This document shows positions 1-10,643 of a stretch of 64,000 bases of DNA, in pieces. The notes below the pieces were generated by a model. It searched no databases and was not told the origin of the DNA. It saw only the letters and a list, made by a program, of their open reading frames with translations. The stretch covers positions 620,001 to 684,000 of the forward strand of contig SMMW01000081.1 of the NCBI GenBank assembly GCA_004794655.1, read 5' to 3'. How positions within the stretch are numbered: position 1 is the first letter of the stretch; each line of letters starts with the position of its first letter. Origin of the DNA: Marisa cornuarietis. Its lineage: Eukaryota; Mollusca; Gastropoda; Architaenioglossa; Ampullariidae. Made by a program: the position numbers and the translations under genes.

Positions 1-45
1 TTAACAGAAGTGTCTTCAAGTCCAGCTAATGTGGCTGTTTGACAG

Positions 46-359
46 GTAAAAGCATGGCCCAGGTGGCGCTCCGCTGGTTGCTGCAAAAGGACATCGTTGC
101 CTCTGTCATCGTTGGAGCGCTCAACCAACAGCAGCTGGATGATAACATGGGCGCCGCCAGCGGCTGGACACTGACCCCGGAAAGGGTTAGTTAACACGTG
201 ATAGACATGTGACGTGTGACGTGTATTACTGTCAATCATGCCACAGACTATAAAGGACACTGACTGGTCCCTAGGGACACACACTCACCTGTCGGTGTTT
301 GAGATATGCATGTACGACACAATAGTCCGAAAATTCCATTAATTTTAGACACCTCCTTC

Positions 360-430
<71 letters not shown>

Positions 431-549
431 TGTTTCAGATGGCAGAGCTGGACATGGTGTCCCTGCCCGAGAAACCCTATCCATACAGCATGGCCGACAT
501 GTTCATGGGGGATCGTGTCAACCCCTTCAACCCTCCATGTAATGTCTAA
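46..549 (+). CDS. AKR-a: aldo-keto reductase, 3' part only (exons 7-8; gene starts left of the window)
   Basis: The last two coding exons of an NADPH-dependent aldo-keto reductase are visible at 46..185 and 439..549 (TAA at 547-549). Exon 7 follows a CAG acceptor and enters in phase 1, as in the complete copies downstream. It encodes the family's C-terminal pattern ([13 protein letters not shown], then [16 protein letters not shown]), the helix and cofactor-side region of the barrel. Exon 8 encodes the tail ending NPFNPPCNV. The exon 7 donor is GTTAGT, with T at +3, shared only with AKR-b. Compared with AKR-b, a base swap at the exon 7 end changes PEE to PER. A long TG tract lies just before the exon 8 acceptor. 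Exons 1-6 are outside the window, so whether this copy is intact is unknown. Confidence 0.85.
361..425. repeat. (TG)n microsatellite in the last intron of AKR-a
   Basis: About 32 uninterrupted TG units end 13 bases before the 3' splice site of exon 8, followed by a short T run and CATGTTTCAG. The matching intron of AKR-b has no such tract. Confidence 0.97.
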
Positions 550-2690
550 ATGTAGACAGACTACTATTCTACTAGTACCCTGAACGTTTAGCAGCCTCTA
601 CTATCCGGTTATTAGAATAGTACAAACATATTGCATCAGGAGTTCCCTAGTTCCCACAGTTCCATTTGTTCCAGGACGGACGAATTAGCAGAGGAGGGGT
701 CCTATGCTTTACCTAGACAAGACTGTGAATATACTAATTTCTAAATAGCCGGACTCTTGATAGACTTTTTAATATATCATGAACCACAAAGTGAAATTAC
801 ATATACCCTACTGCTCATTGGCTTGTTAACTAACATCGACTATATCTAAGATGTGAGCACAGCTCAACCTATTTCGTCGGACGTACTGGTTGCGAATGTG
901 GCGGACAATGGCGGGGACAGGATGATGTCATTCTGTCAGTTCGATGGTAGACCTGTCAACATTATTGTTTTCTTAGAGCCGCAAAAATGAATAAAAGAGA
1001 GATGAAATGTGTTTGTTTGTCGATACTTATCAGTGTGCTAAAGTATGTGGCCTTAAGAGCGAGGAATAAAGACTAGAGGGTACACCCGACTGCCAGACAA
1101 CTCACGCGAGAACACTTCCTCAGGTGTCTAACACACAGTGATATCTCTCATGCATCTATATCAACACGCTGCTTTATTGTCATAGTGACGGTGGCACATC
1201 AGGAACCAGTCATCTAATATCATCCTTGCATCGATAAAGGGGGGGGGGAGAGCTCGTGTCCGAATTGCGAGGGGGTGACAGTGGCGGCAGCGATGGAATG
1301 TACCCTATAAAACAAATCAACAGAAGGACATCAAAGATAAATTCTTCTTTTTATTTTATCTCTATTCTCTCCTTCTATAAAATAACTCTTCAGCAAGTAG
1401 TCAAGAGCTACTTTCCTGCCATGGTTGTCGAACATTGAGTCATGTTGACCCCTAGATACAAGAACCCAAAAATGTAAGCATCCCATTAAAAAAAAAAACA
1501 GTGTGTGATAAATCTGAAGTCTTACTATGTCAAATTATATTTCATCAATGCAATTTATATCTTTTAATATCACACTTTTAAGAACTGAGACAAAGTTTGC
1601 ATTTAATAAGGTATTATTCCCTACTGGTTTCACTTGAATGTCTCTTCTCTTGATCGGGCAAGTTCAAGAAAATTGAGTGTAAAACAAATCCTCTTCTCAG
1701 GGTCTAAGTGCTTCAGGCTGAGATTAAAACAAACACATTTATAAAATAAATTTCACACATAATTCATAAAATTTTACAAACCATTTTGTGCATTTTACTA
1801 AGATTAACCTGCCAACACAGAATAGAAAAATAGATGAGATGCCTACCTGACAGTGTTGGCAGTCTGCAAATGCATAAACAGGAAGACTTAGAGAATAAGG
1901 CATGAAACATTTTATCCTACCTAAGTCGTCAATCTTCTGCTGAGCTGTTTTAATTATTATACTAGTTGACCATGACTACATTACTTTGCTTTCCACTATG
2001 TTAAGTTGTTATCAGGATGTTGTCTGGTTGATTGTCTGACTAGTAACTTACAATTTTGCACTGCACTGCACTCATCACTAAACATAGCGATAAACATTAT
2101 ATCTAATTTTAACTACTGAATCACACACAACATTTAAAATAATAAGGTACTTATTCATAAGCTCACTATGTAACCATATCTACCCAACTAGTCACTGTGC
2201 CTGCCTGGCTAGTCACTAATCACTATATGCACTTTACCAGTCACGGACCACATATTTTTACCTAACTAGTTACTACATTATCTTTGCTTATTTATTGCAC
2301 CTATCTAGTCATTATACTTATCAAGCTGTGTCACTATGTCTGCATTGTTAGTCACTATACCTGCCTGATTGGTCATGATAACTAAAGGAAGGATGTAAGC
2401 TGTGTAGGAGCTAAGTAGTGACTGGGGCGTCCTATTTCTTCCTCTTTCTCCTAATGCACCTTTTCCTTTAACTTTTTTTTTTTGTTTGTCCTTCTTATTC
2501 TCCCTATGTCACTGTAATACCTAAGCAATAAGGAATAGTCAACTGAGCCGTAATAACTGTCGTAAAAGTTGCCCTGTACAGAGGGAGAGGTGAGTAGGCT
2601 CTCATAAAGGGAAATAAGTCATACAAGACAACGTTACATAATTTATTGAGTTATTTCCCCTCGTACCCTAGTTCGCCCTTTGTTCCAGCG
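550..2690. other. 3' flank of AKR-a, duplicated in other copies; no gene seen
   Basis: This is the 3' UTR and downstream DNA of AKR-a. The part at about 1000-1440 resembles 19190-19600 downstream of AKR-c. The part at about 1480-2680 resembles 12000-13180 downstream of AKR-b, including shared phrases around CACTTTGCTTTCCACTATG and a series of degenerate TAGTCACTATACCTGCC-like units (about 2170-2370). The tandem duplication unit therefore extends at least 2 kb past the stop codon. No open reading frame here resembles a protein I know. Confidence 0.75.
990..995 (+). promoter_or_regulatory. Polyadenylation signal AATAAA of AKR-a
   Basis: AATAAA sits about 440 bases after the stop, in a block (AGCCGC..AATGAATAAAAGAGAG) that recurs behind AKR-b, AKR-c and AKR-e. 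The conservation across copies argues that this is the used signal. Confidence 0.6.
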
Positions 2691-2737
2691 TATAAATTTA
2701 CCTCCACGCTATTTTTATAACCAACTGCTACACAGTC

Positions 2738-2853
2738 TGCACTACAGGAGAACATTAACAGCGACATTAAAAGAGCGGTTTCAACGCTGTGTTTGTGAAT
2801 GTGAGAGCCAAACATCGCTCACTTACTTGGTTGTGCACCGCTACACTGTGCAG
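2738..2853 (+). promoter_or_regulatory. Putative core promoter and 5' non-coding exon of AKR-b
   Basis: The module reads CACTACAGGAGAACATTAACA, then an ATTAAAA box at 2766-2772, then AGAGCGGTTTCAACGCTGTG. The same order occurs upstream of AKR-c, AKR-d and AKR-e. A candidate 5' donor CTGTGCAG/GTACAA at 2853/2854 is matched at 13926/13927 for AKR-c, suggesting a short untranslated first exon spliced to the exon beginning at 5831. Transcription start is inferred, not seen. Confidence 0.5.
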
Positions 2854-2949
2854 GTACAATCTTACGGGCATTTGTGCTACTTACTATTTTTCTCTTTGTA
2901 GTTCTCCTGTCTTCGTACGTCTTTTACTCGTGTGTTAGCACAGTCTACT

Positions 2950-3185
2950 AGTATGTTAAGTCCAAGCACAGACGTGTGTGCGTGTTTGTGAGAGAGAGAG
3001 CGTGTGTGTAGCTTTGCGCGTTTTTGATGTGGTGGTTCTGTGTGTTGTGTTGGACTCTGTGTGTGTATTGTGTGTCAGTTGTGTGAGTTATGTGTGTGTG
3101 TGTGTGTGTAAGCGAGAGAGTGTAAATACACTTGTGACTTTGCGCGCGTGTGTGTGTGTGCATTTGAGGTGTACCATACTGAAGT
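2950..3185. repeat. TG/GA-rich low-complexity tract
   Basis: Interrupted TG runs with short GAGAGA stretches. A similar arrangement follows the AKR-c promoter at 14040-14150, so the tract belongs to the duplicated unit. Confidence 0.8.
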
Positions 3186-3239
3186 AGCGAAATGCTCAAT
3201 ATCACAGTAGAACCAGCATATTCGAACTTCGAGCACAAA

Positions 3240-5400
3240 CTTTTTATTGAGCAGTTCGAGCCCATTTCATGGAGAACATGAATAACAGCAGCAATCATCA
3301 TTAACATCTTCATATACTGGAATGTGGAATAAACACAAATAAAATTCCCTTTTGTTAGAGCAGTTATGTAAGAACAGCAACAAATAGCAGTCATCATTAT
3401 CTTACATCAGAACATACACACTGAGAGAATTGTACTGAACACCTGTCTTCAGGCCATTGATTATGTACACATAGCAACATAAACTAAATGAAAATATTGC
3501 AGAATTCTTTTGAGTAAAGGAAAATCTAAAATAAAAGATTTCGATTAAGAAAGTAGGCATTTCAGTATGTATCAGAGATTGATTTATTTTTTATTGCTTT
3601 AAGAGCATAGCTCCAGGAAGTGTGTGAGCATCTATCAAAATAAGAACACAATCCAGTAATAAACAATGTCAACACCAGTTATTCTCAACTTTTATACACA
3701 CATATACCAAGAAACTCCTCACATGCACTTCAAAACTCAGCATTTGTGAATATAACTACTCTCTCTTTCACACACACACATACGCACATACACAAACCAT
3801 GCTCATACATCATTATCCTGAATCTAAACATCATATATGGAGAGCCATTACATCTTAAAAGAGAGAAATCCTCACAGCCATGGGCCATCAAAACAAAGCT
3901 TAAGTGGTTTGTACCATTCTTACACACACATGCACTCACTCACCAGTTAATGCCAACCTCCGGTTTTTAACAATTATAAATATATATAAAAAAATATAAT
4001 ATAAATAAAATTACCCAATCGCATAAGTTTTATTTGTACTGCAGAAAAAGACATATGGACCTATAGACATAAAAACTGTATATATATATATATAGACTTA
4101 TAGGCTCTTCTAGTCTTACAGACCAATAGACTGCTTCCCTATCGGACACATTGGCTAGATGCTGTGATCTACTCATCAATGTACATCTATCATTGTGTGT
4201 GTGGAAAAAGTTACAGAAATTTACAATGTCCCTGTTAAAACAAGTTTACATAGTCTTGCAATCACAAATATAAATCACACACCCATAAATACACACACAC
4301 CCTCCTTAAGGCGGCAGATCCTTATTTCTCCTTGTAAATGCTTTTTAATGAAAACATGCAAAGCCCCGTGTCCAAATCGGGTTACTGTCCAACATTAGGA
4401 TAGAAAGCATAAAGCAGGATGGATATTGCTGGACTTTTGGGGGATGTATTTTTCACATATATCTGGGACAAATAAATACAAAATGCAGCTTAGATTGTTT
4501 GTTGCAGAATGGACATTGTGCAAAGAGCATTGTTGAGCAGTAATTAAGTTTATGGTAGTTTAAGTCAGTTGTCCCTAATCTAAGCTTAATCTATGCATTT
4601 CTAAAGCCAATATGTTTAATTTCTGAGAGCTACACATTCTGAGAAATTCTTAATTTAAATATACTGTAGAAGGGGAAATGTTGACTGTTAATCATATCAT
4701 GCCACTCTCGTTGGTAACAATCTCTCAGCTTGAACTTAAATGCTTTCAGAAACAATATCCCCCACCCCCTTGGTTCTCTCATACACATCCAATACCATAT
4801 TTATACAATATAATGATGATATTATACAGCCAAGTAATCTTATTATTTAGAAAGCTAAAGTATAGCATTTTATAGACTTTTCTTGCCAAGACCACAATAA
4901 CACAACAATAGGTCACGTATGTTCCTGCTTTCGAGAATCCTTCTTGTGCTTTCTACAAACACTTTATGCATTTACTGTGTGAGTATCCTGTCACGTGCGT
5001 TCACTAGCGCATCAGCTTAAGATGTCGATGACAAGGCTACGGCAGGAATCAAACGATTCATCATCAGGCGTCTCGGTTTCCCGAAATAAAATAAAATTTT
5101 ATCTTCGCGAATAGATTTCACAACTTTCAATCATTTTCTCGAGAAGCTGACTTTGTCCTTCGTTTGTTTATGTACTTCCTAAGTAATTTCTATGTCGTCT
5201 GTTTTCTTTTTTACACATTGATGGACATTGTCAAGCTGTCATTGTATTCTGCACACAGCACCTTTGAACTCGCGACGTTCATCCAGTACTTCGGGAAACA
5301 TTGTCGTAATTGGCTTACCTGCAACACTCTTTTCGTCTCCCCTTCTCTTGTGTTTCTTTTCTTGTCTGTTTTTGTTGTTTTGTTTGTTTGCTTTAGGTCT
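3240..5400. other. About 2.2 kb of spacer present only upstream of AKR-b; no gene recognised
   Basis: The upstream regions of AKR-b and AKR-c run parallel up to about 3230/14230 and again from about 5405/14278, so this stretch is an insertion in AKR-b or a loss from AKR-c. It would lie inside the inferred 5' UTR intron of AKR-b. It is AT-rich with short CA, TA and T-rich runs. I see no terminal inverted repeats or recognisable coding sequence. Confidence 0.5.
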
Positions 5401-5404
5401 GGGG

Positions 5405-5858
5405 CGTTGAGTGATTATCTTAACTCCCTCCCGCCTGCAACTCGGACCTAGTGTAGTAAGGGATGGAGGTGGAACAAGACCAGTGTCTAACTTGGTGTCA
5501 GGTGACACCTAATCTTTCCTGTAGGACAAGTGTTGGTGGTAACACACGACAGCGTTTTCCCCATTACACCCCTCAAAATGTTTCTCGTTCACTTGTGACT
5601 GCAATCTACTCTAGTGGTTAGTAGGCTCCACTGTGGAACAGAAGGTCCATCAAGCAACTGTCTGTTTGAAATGGATTCCTGATACTAGCCCGAGACATGG
5701 GAAGGCATAGACTAGGAAAGGAAAATGTTCGATCCCCCTTTCCATATTTCCTAATTACCGCGAACCACTTAAGTTCCTTATTACTGCCACCTAAAGCAGA
5801 GGGATTCCTGACCTTCAGTTTAATTTGCAGTCCCAAGTCTGACTGCACGTTTGTCAAG
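5405..5858 (+). promoter_or_regulatory. Conserved 5' block and untranslated exon start of AKR-b
   Basis: Similar to 14278-14584 before AKR-c and, in part, 23050-23326 before AKR-e (shared CTAGTGGTTAGTA and TGGAACAGAA..TCCATCAA). An acceptor TTTAATTTGCAG ends at 5830. Equivalent acceptors end at 14541 and 23286, so the start-codon exon probably begins at 5831. Confidence 0.55.
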
Positions 5859-8800
5859 ATGGCAGAAAGCACAATACCTGAATCGTCGAAATGCCCGTTG
5901 GTATTCCTTGGCAAGACGGGGCTAAAGGTCTCCAACATGTGTCTGGGCACCATGACGTTTGGAAAATCAACATCCGTAAGTACCGACAGAAATGGTTGCT
6001 TGGCCTGACATGCGAGCTCTTCTTGCTACAAACAACTTGCTTTAATGTTCATTAAATTTACAGTGTTCATTGACTGTGTCCCTTTGATAAAGATATATTT
6101 TAGGTGTTACTCATTATAGAAAACTTTGTTTGTATAATCTGTGAGTGCAGATTAAGTGTGTCAAGGCTCGTTCGCTATAATATGTGTGGCATCACTTACT
6201 TGTCTTTAGGGATTAAGACTAGAAATCCAGATTCAGATAACCCTGGAACTAGCGATAACCAGACGCAACAAAATTTGCAGAAGCAGTAGAATCAGCAACT
6301 CACTATATATATATATATATATCCAAATATATTCTTATAGCCTGTATTATATATATATATGTGTGTGTGCACTGTATCTAAAAGTTTTAGTACACAACTT
6401 TCTTCGATATAGGTCTCCGTTCATAGTATAGTTCATAGTAGATTTTCCTCGAATACAGATCAGCTATGAAAGTCGTGAAAGAAGTAACCCTGATGCTGTC
6501 CCCAAAAGGAATGACCATATGGTGGCCTATTTCTCGTACCGTTACTTCAGTTTTTACCTGTTTGCTTCGGCCCTGTTGACACGTTGTTATGTTGAATGCA
6601 TTTTCATCCTTTTGACAGCTACAAGTTTTATCTGACAACATAGACGAGGAGTCTGCACACAAGCTTATGGATCGGTTTGTGGAGTGGGGAGGTAACTTTA
6701 TTGACACTGCGGATGTCTACGGCCCTAGGGAGTCTGAAAGGATTTTGGGCACCTGGTTAAAAAAGTAAGTGACAATAACATAAATTGAGTAGACACGCTG
6801 GCATTAGTTGACTGACTATCTTAGTACACGGGGTACTCAAAAGGTGAGAATGCGGTACACTGGTGTCAAAAGTTGAGAATGCTGTACACTGGTGTCAAAA
6901 AAATAAGAATACAATACAGGGCTAAATTAACTGATTAAGGACTGTTTACATTTTATTGTCCATGCTAGTATGTGTGAAACTGAAGTATTTGTTTTGTTGA
7001 AAACTGCTAAGCATGGCATTCCACACCTGTGAAAGAAATTTTTTATTTGTTTGCATGTTCTAATTTTTTTTTTTTTTTTGCTTGGTATATTCTTGGCTAA
7101 TAATGATATTGTTTACCGCTGCTGAAGGGTTTTTCTTCATTTGCACAAGAATTGTCTCCCCCTGGCGGTAGCTTTGGTCTGAAAGTGTTACATTATTTTA
7201 AGCTTCCATATACTCGCGTAGCTGGGACTATTTTAATATGTTATTATTTTATTAGATTTAAATTATACTTTTCCACTTTTCTAATTGTAATACATATTTA
7301 TTTTAATGTTTATACCTTTCCTGGTCTAATCCTCTTGCGTTATTTACAATCTACAAATACTCGCGTAGCTGTGACCATTATCTTTTTATTTCTTTCCCAT
7401 CCACTTAATACAAAACATTGTATGAGTAACTTTGTTTCCTTTTGCGAAAAAAAAGATAGCTGACTGTTGTATTGAGAAATGACAGGACAATGTTCACTAA
7501 GCATAAATGAATAAACGTCACACGAGCAGTGGGGCTGGCAGTAAGTCTTTACATAACTTTGCAGACAAGAGCGAGACAAGTTTGTGATCGCCACCAAGGT
7601 TCGCAATTCCATGGACCCCTCCGACCCCAACAAAGTGGGGCTCAGCCGGCGACACATCACACGAGCCGTGGAGGAGAGTCTGGGCCGGCTACAGACAGAC
7701 TTCATCGATCTTTACCAGGTCTTTTATTATCTTTCTTTCTAATAATGGAACTTTTGTTTACCAGCAATGATGGGCTGAGGGGAGAGACTGAAGCTCACGT
7801 TCGGTATACAAATCTGTCTATAAACATCAGTAGGTAAACAGTCACTTCTCACGTAAACATCTTTTCACGTAATTTATCGCAGATTCACCTCTGGGATGCT
7901 GCCGTACCCTTGGAGGAGACCTTACGGACTCTAAACGATCTTGTCAGGTGTGGCAAGGTGCGCTACCTGGGGGCCAGCAACCTGTTAGGGTGGCAGCTGC
8001 AGAAGTGTATTCAGGTGCAAGAAAAGTTGGGACTGGAACCTGTCGTATCTCTCCAGGTAAGACTCAGCGGCAACAGTTTTCCCGTGTCTTTTGTTTACTC
8101 GGATGCTCAAGGACTTTTTTCTTGCCCTCGACGATATTAGTTACGAAGTTACATGCTACTCACCTTTAATTATTTTATTTACCTGATATTTGTACATGGC
8201 GGTTCAATGATAATTAATACCATTAATTGAATGATAAGCGGATGGCTTGGTAAAAAACACAGTGTTTAAGTACAGGAAGATTCCAATTTGAGAAAAGAAA
8301 AAAGCAACTGACGATATGTTTTAGAAAGGACTGGAAACTCAAACGGAATTCGTCGAACGAAAATTGTGCATAAACTTGATTGAGGTTGAAGGCTTCATTT
8401 CACCCCTCATGTAAAAATATTGTTGCTGAACTGCTACAATGTGGATGATGTTGTTTGTAGCAATTGTACAACCTGCATCAGCGGACGTCCGAATGGGAGG
8501 CATTTCAGGTGTGTAAAGGTAACGGCCTGGCGGTGTTGACATGGAGCCCATTGAACGGGTGAGTTCTTGTCTTCAGGTCGACTCGACGTCATTGCGTTTT
8601 AGTGGTCGATAACATCACCAAAGAAATCTCGACCGTAGAGAGAAAACAAGGAATAATTGCAACCCATTGATGCAATCTCATTTTCGGAAAGGGGAATCCA
8701 TACAGAATAATTAACTACTCTCCTTTCACCAACGCCTCTCATTTAGCCTACAGTTTAGCTTCATTGGGACTCGGATTTGACACCTTACCTGTTAGCAACA

Positions 8801-10643
8801 TCTAGGATTTTATGACTAAGAATAATTGTCGCTGGTTAAGGACATAAAAAAATCTTTTGACTTTAAACAGCGGTTACGGCAGGTAACATGATCAGATAAC
8901 AAGGAGAAGTTTGTACTGTTGCAGGGGATTGCTGACGGGTGAAATTACGCGAGATAAACCACCCGAGACAGGACGGCTTGGTCAGGAAGTAAAGCAGGAC
9001 AATAGCCGAGCAGTGTGGCTAAACTGGACTAAGCATCAAAAAGACGATCACATCTGGAATGTTCTAGATGTCACCAAACGTATCGCTACCGAGCGTGGTG
9101 AGAATTCTTGTTTACAGTTCCTGTTAAGTATGTTAGGGCTTCTCGTGTCTAGCTCTTCTTACGGTCTGATTAGCACTGTCGCGAACTTCCCGCGGACATG
9201 CGCACTCTTTCTAATAAACAACACGAGATCGCTTCAGTTCAGGACGTCCCTTCCCGGATAAATACTTATTATACACAACGTCAAGTGAAATTGTTCAAAA
9301 ACAAGAGACTCTGAGGCTAGGCAGTCCAGTCAATAATCAGTAACAAAGTTTAGTAAAATCCCAATAGTGCAAAATACTACAACACAAGCAAAAAAAGCCA
9401 AATATTAGCAGTTACTAAAACTGCACACACAAACAAGTTTACAGCAGTTACCAGACCGCACACAGGTCTTCAGCAGTCACTAAAACTCCATACACACAAG
9501 TCTACCGTAGTTACTAGTCACTTATTATGTTCAACACCACTGGCTTACCCGGCAGAGCGCGATGAGCCACTATGGTGGCTGTGCTCCACGATCGTGATTT
9601 TCTCTTTGCACGATTGAGGCCCTCCAGGCAGAAAACAATGAGCGACGATACACTTACTATCGTGGCTCGTGCTCCACGAGCTTGGCTCTGCAGTTTCACT
9701 ATCGTCTTCAAAATCGTAAATTTAAAGCCCATGTTTTTGAACATGGTAATATTTTTATCCTGGGCTAAGAGGGCTACATACCCACCCCTGTCATACTAGA
9801 CCAGGTGTGAGCACTGCCTGACCCGCACGTGGAGTTCGCAAATCTCGTGGCCCCACGCTTTCCAGGAAATACACTGACAGGTCAATAGCAAGTTCGCATC
9901 TACCCCCTGTCCCACTCTAACTCTTATCCGCTACAAGCACAGATTTCACGGCTGCAGTTTTCCTCAAATTGACGGCCATCTTTTATTGTTTAGATCCGTC
10001 TCTTCACTGACTCGAAAATGATGATCCGTTAGCTATGACCTAATTCTTATGAACGAATCGCCTTTTCAAGAGAACTTAACAGAACTGTCTTCAAGTCAAC
10101 TAATGTGGTTGTCTAACAGGTAAAAGTCAGGCCCAGGTGGCGCTCCGCTGGCTGCTGCAAAAGGACATCGTAGCTTCCGTCATCACTGGAGTTTTGAACC
10201 AACAGCAGCTGGACGAAAACATGGGCGCCGCCAGCGGCTGGATACTGACTCCGGAAGAGGTTAGTTAACACGTGATAGACATGTCACCTGCGATGTGTGA
10301 TACTGTCACTCACTCATGCCTCAGGCTATAAAGGACTTGTCCCCATAGACACACGCTCACTTGTCGGTGTCGTCCGTTTGAGATGTACACGCTTGAAACA
10401 ATAGTCCAAAAGTTCAATTTGTTTTAGACACATTAATTTGCGTTAAGTGTACGATGCACGAGCTTTCTGCGTCCTCTCAGAAATAGTCGAGCCCACCTCT
10501 CCTTCTAGTTAGTGTATGTGTTCATGTTTCAGGTGGCAGAGCTGGACATGGTGTCCCAGCCTGAGAAGCCCTATCCTTACAGCATGGCCGACATGTTCAT
10601 GGGGGATCGTGTCAACCCCTTCAACCCTCCGTGTAATGTCTAA
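5859..10643 (+). CDS. AKR-b: aldo-keto reductase, complete, 370 aa
   Basis: Eight coding exons: 5859..5975, 6619..6764, 7565..7718, 7883..8056, 8461..8558, 8925..9097, 10120..10259, 10533..10643. All introns are GT..AG and the phases join without error. The start is in strong context (TCAAGATGG). The N-terminus [20 protein letters not shown] is the classic first strand of soluble AKRs of the bacterial YajO-like / potassium-channel beta-subunit type. The catalytic tetrad is present: Asp68 and Tyr73 (DTADVYG), Lys99 (ATKV), His141 (QIHLWD). GASN at 169-172 and the exon 5 segment [15 protein letters not shown] contribute to the NADPH pocket by family knowledge. Expected role: cytosolic NADPH-dependent carbonyl reduction, substrate unknown. 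Oddity: TWSPL replaces the PWSPL seen in AKR-c and AKR-e. The exon 7 donor is GTTAGT. Neighbours are paralogs in the same orientation. Confidence 0.93.

Noticed and set aside
306..583. Small reading frames of poly-Cys-Val at the TG repeat
   Set aside because: They only translate the microsatellite and cross the exon 8 acceptor in the wrong frame.
2948..3397. 149-residue minus-strand frame with His-Thr repeats
   Set aside because: Driven by TG/CA low complexity; no conserved domain and not kept in the paralogous flank.
5030..5095. Minus-strand acidic peptide (ETETPDDESFD..) ending in a stop
   Set aside because: Only about 22 codons, with no proper acceptor and no partner exon, so not enough to call an exon.
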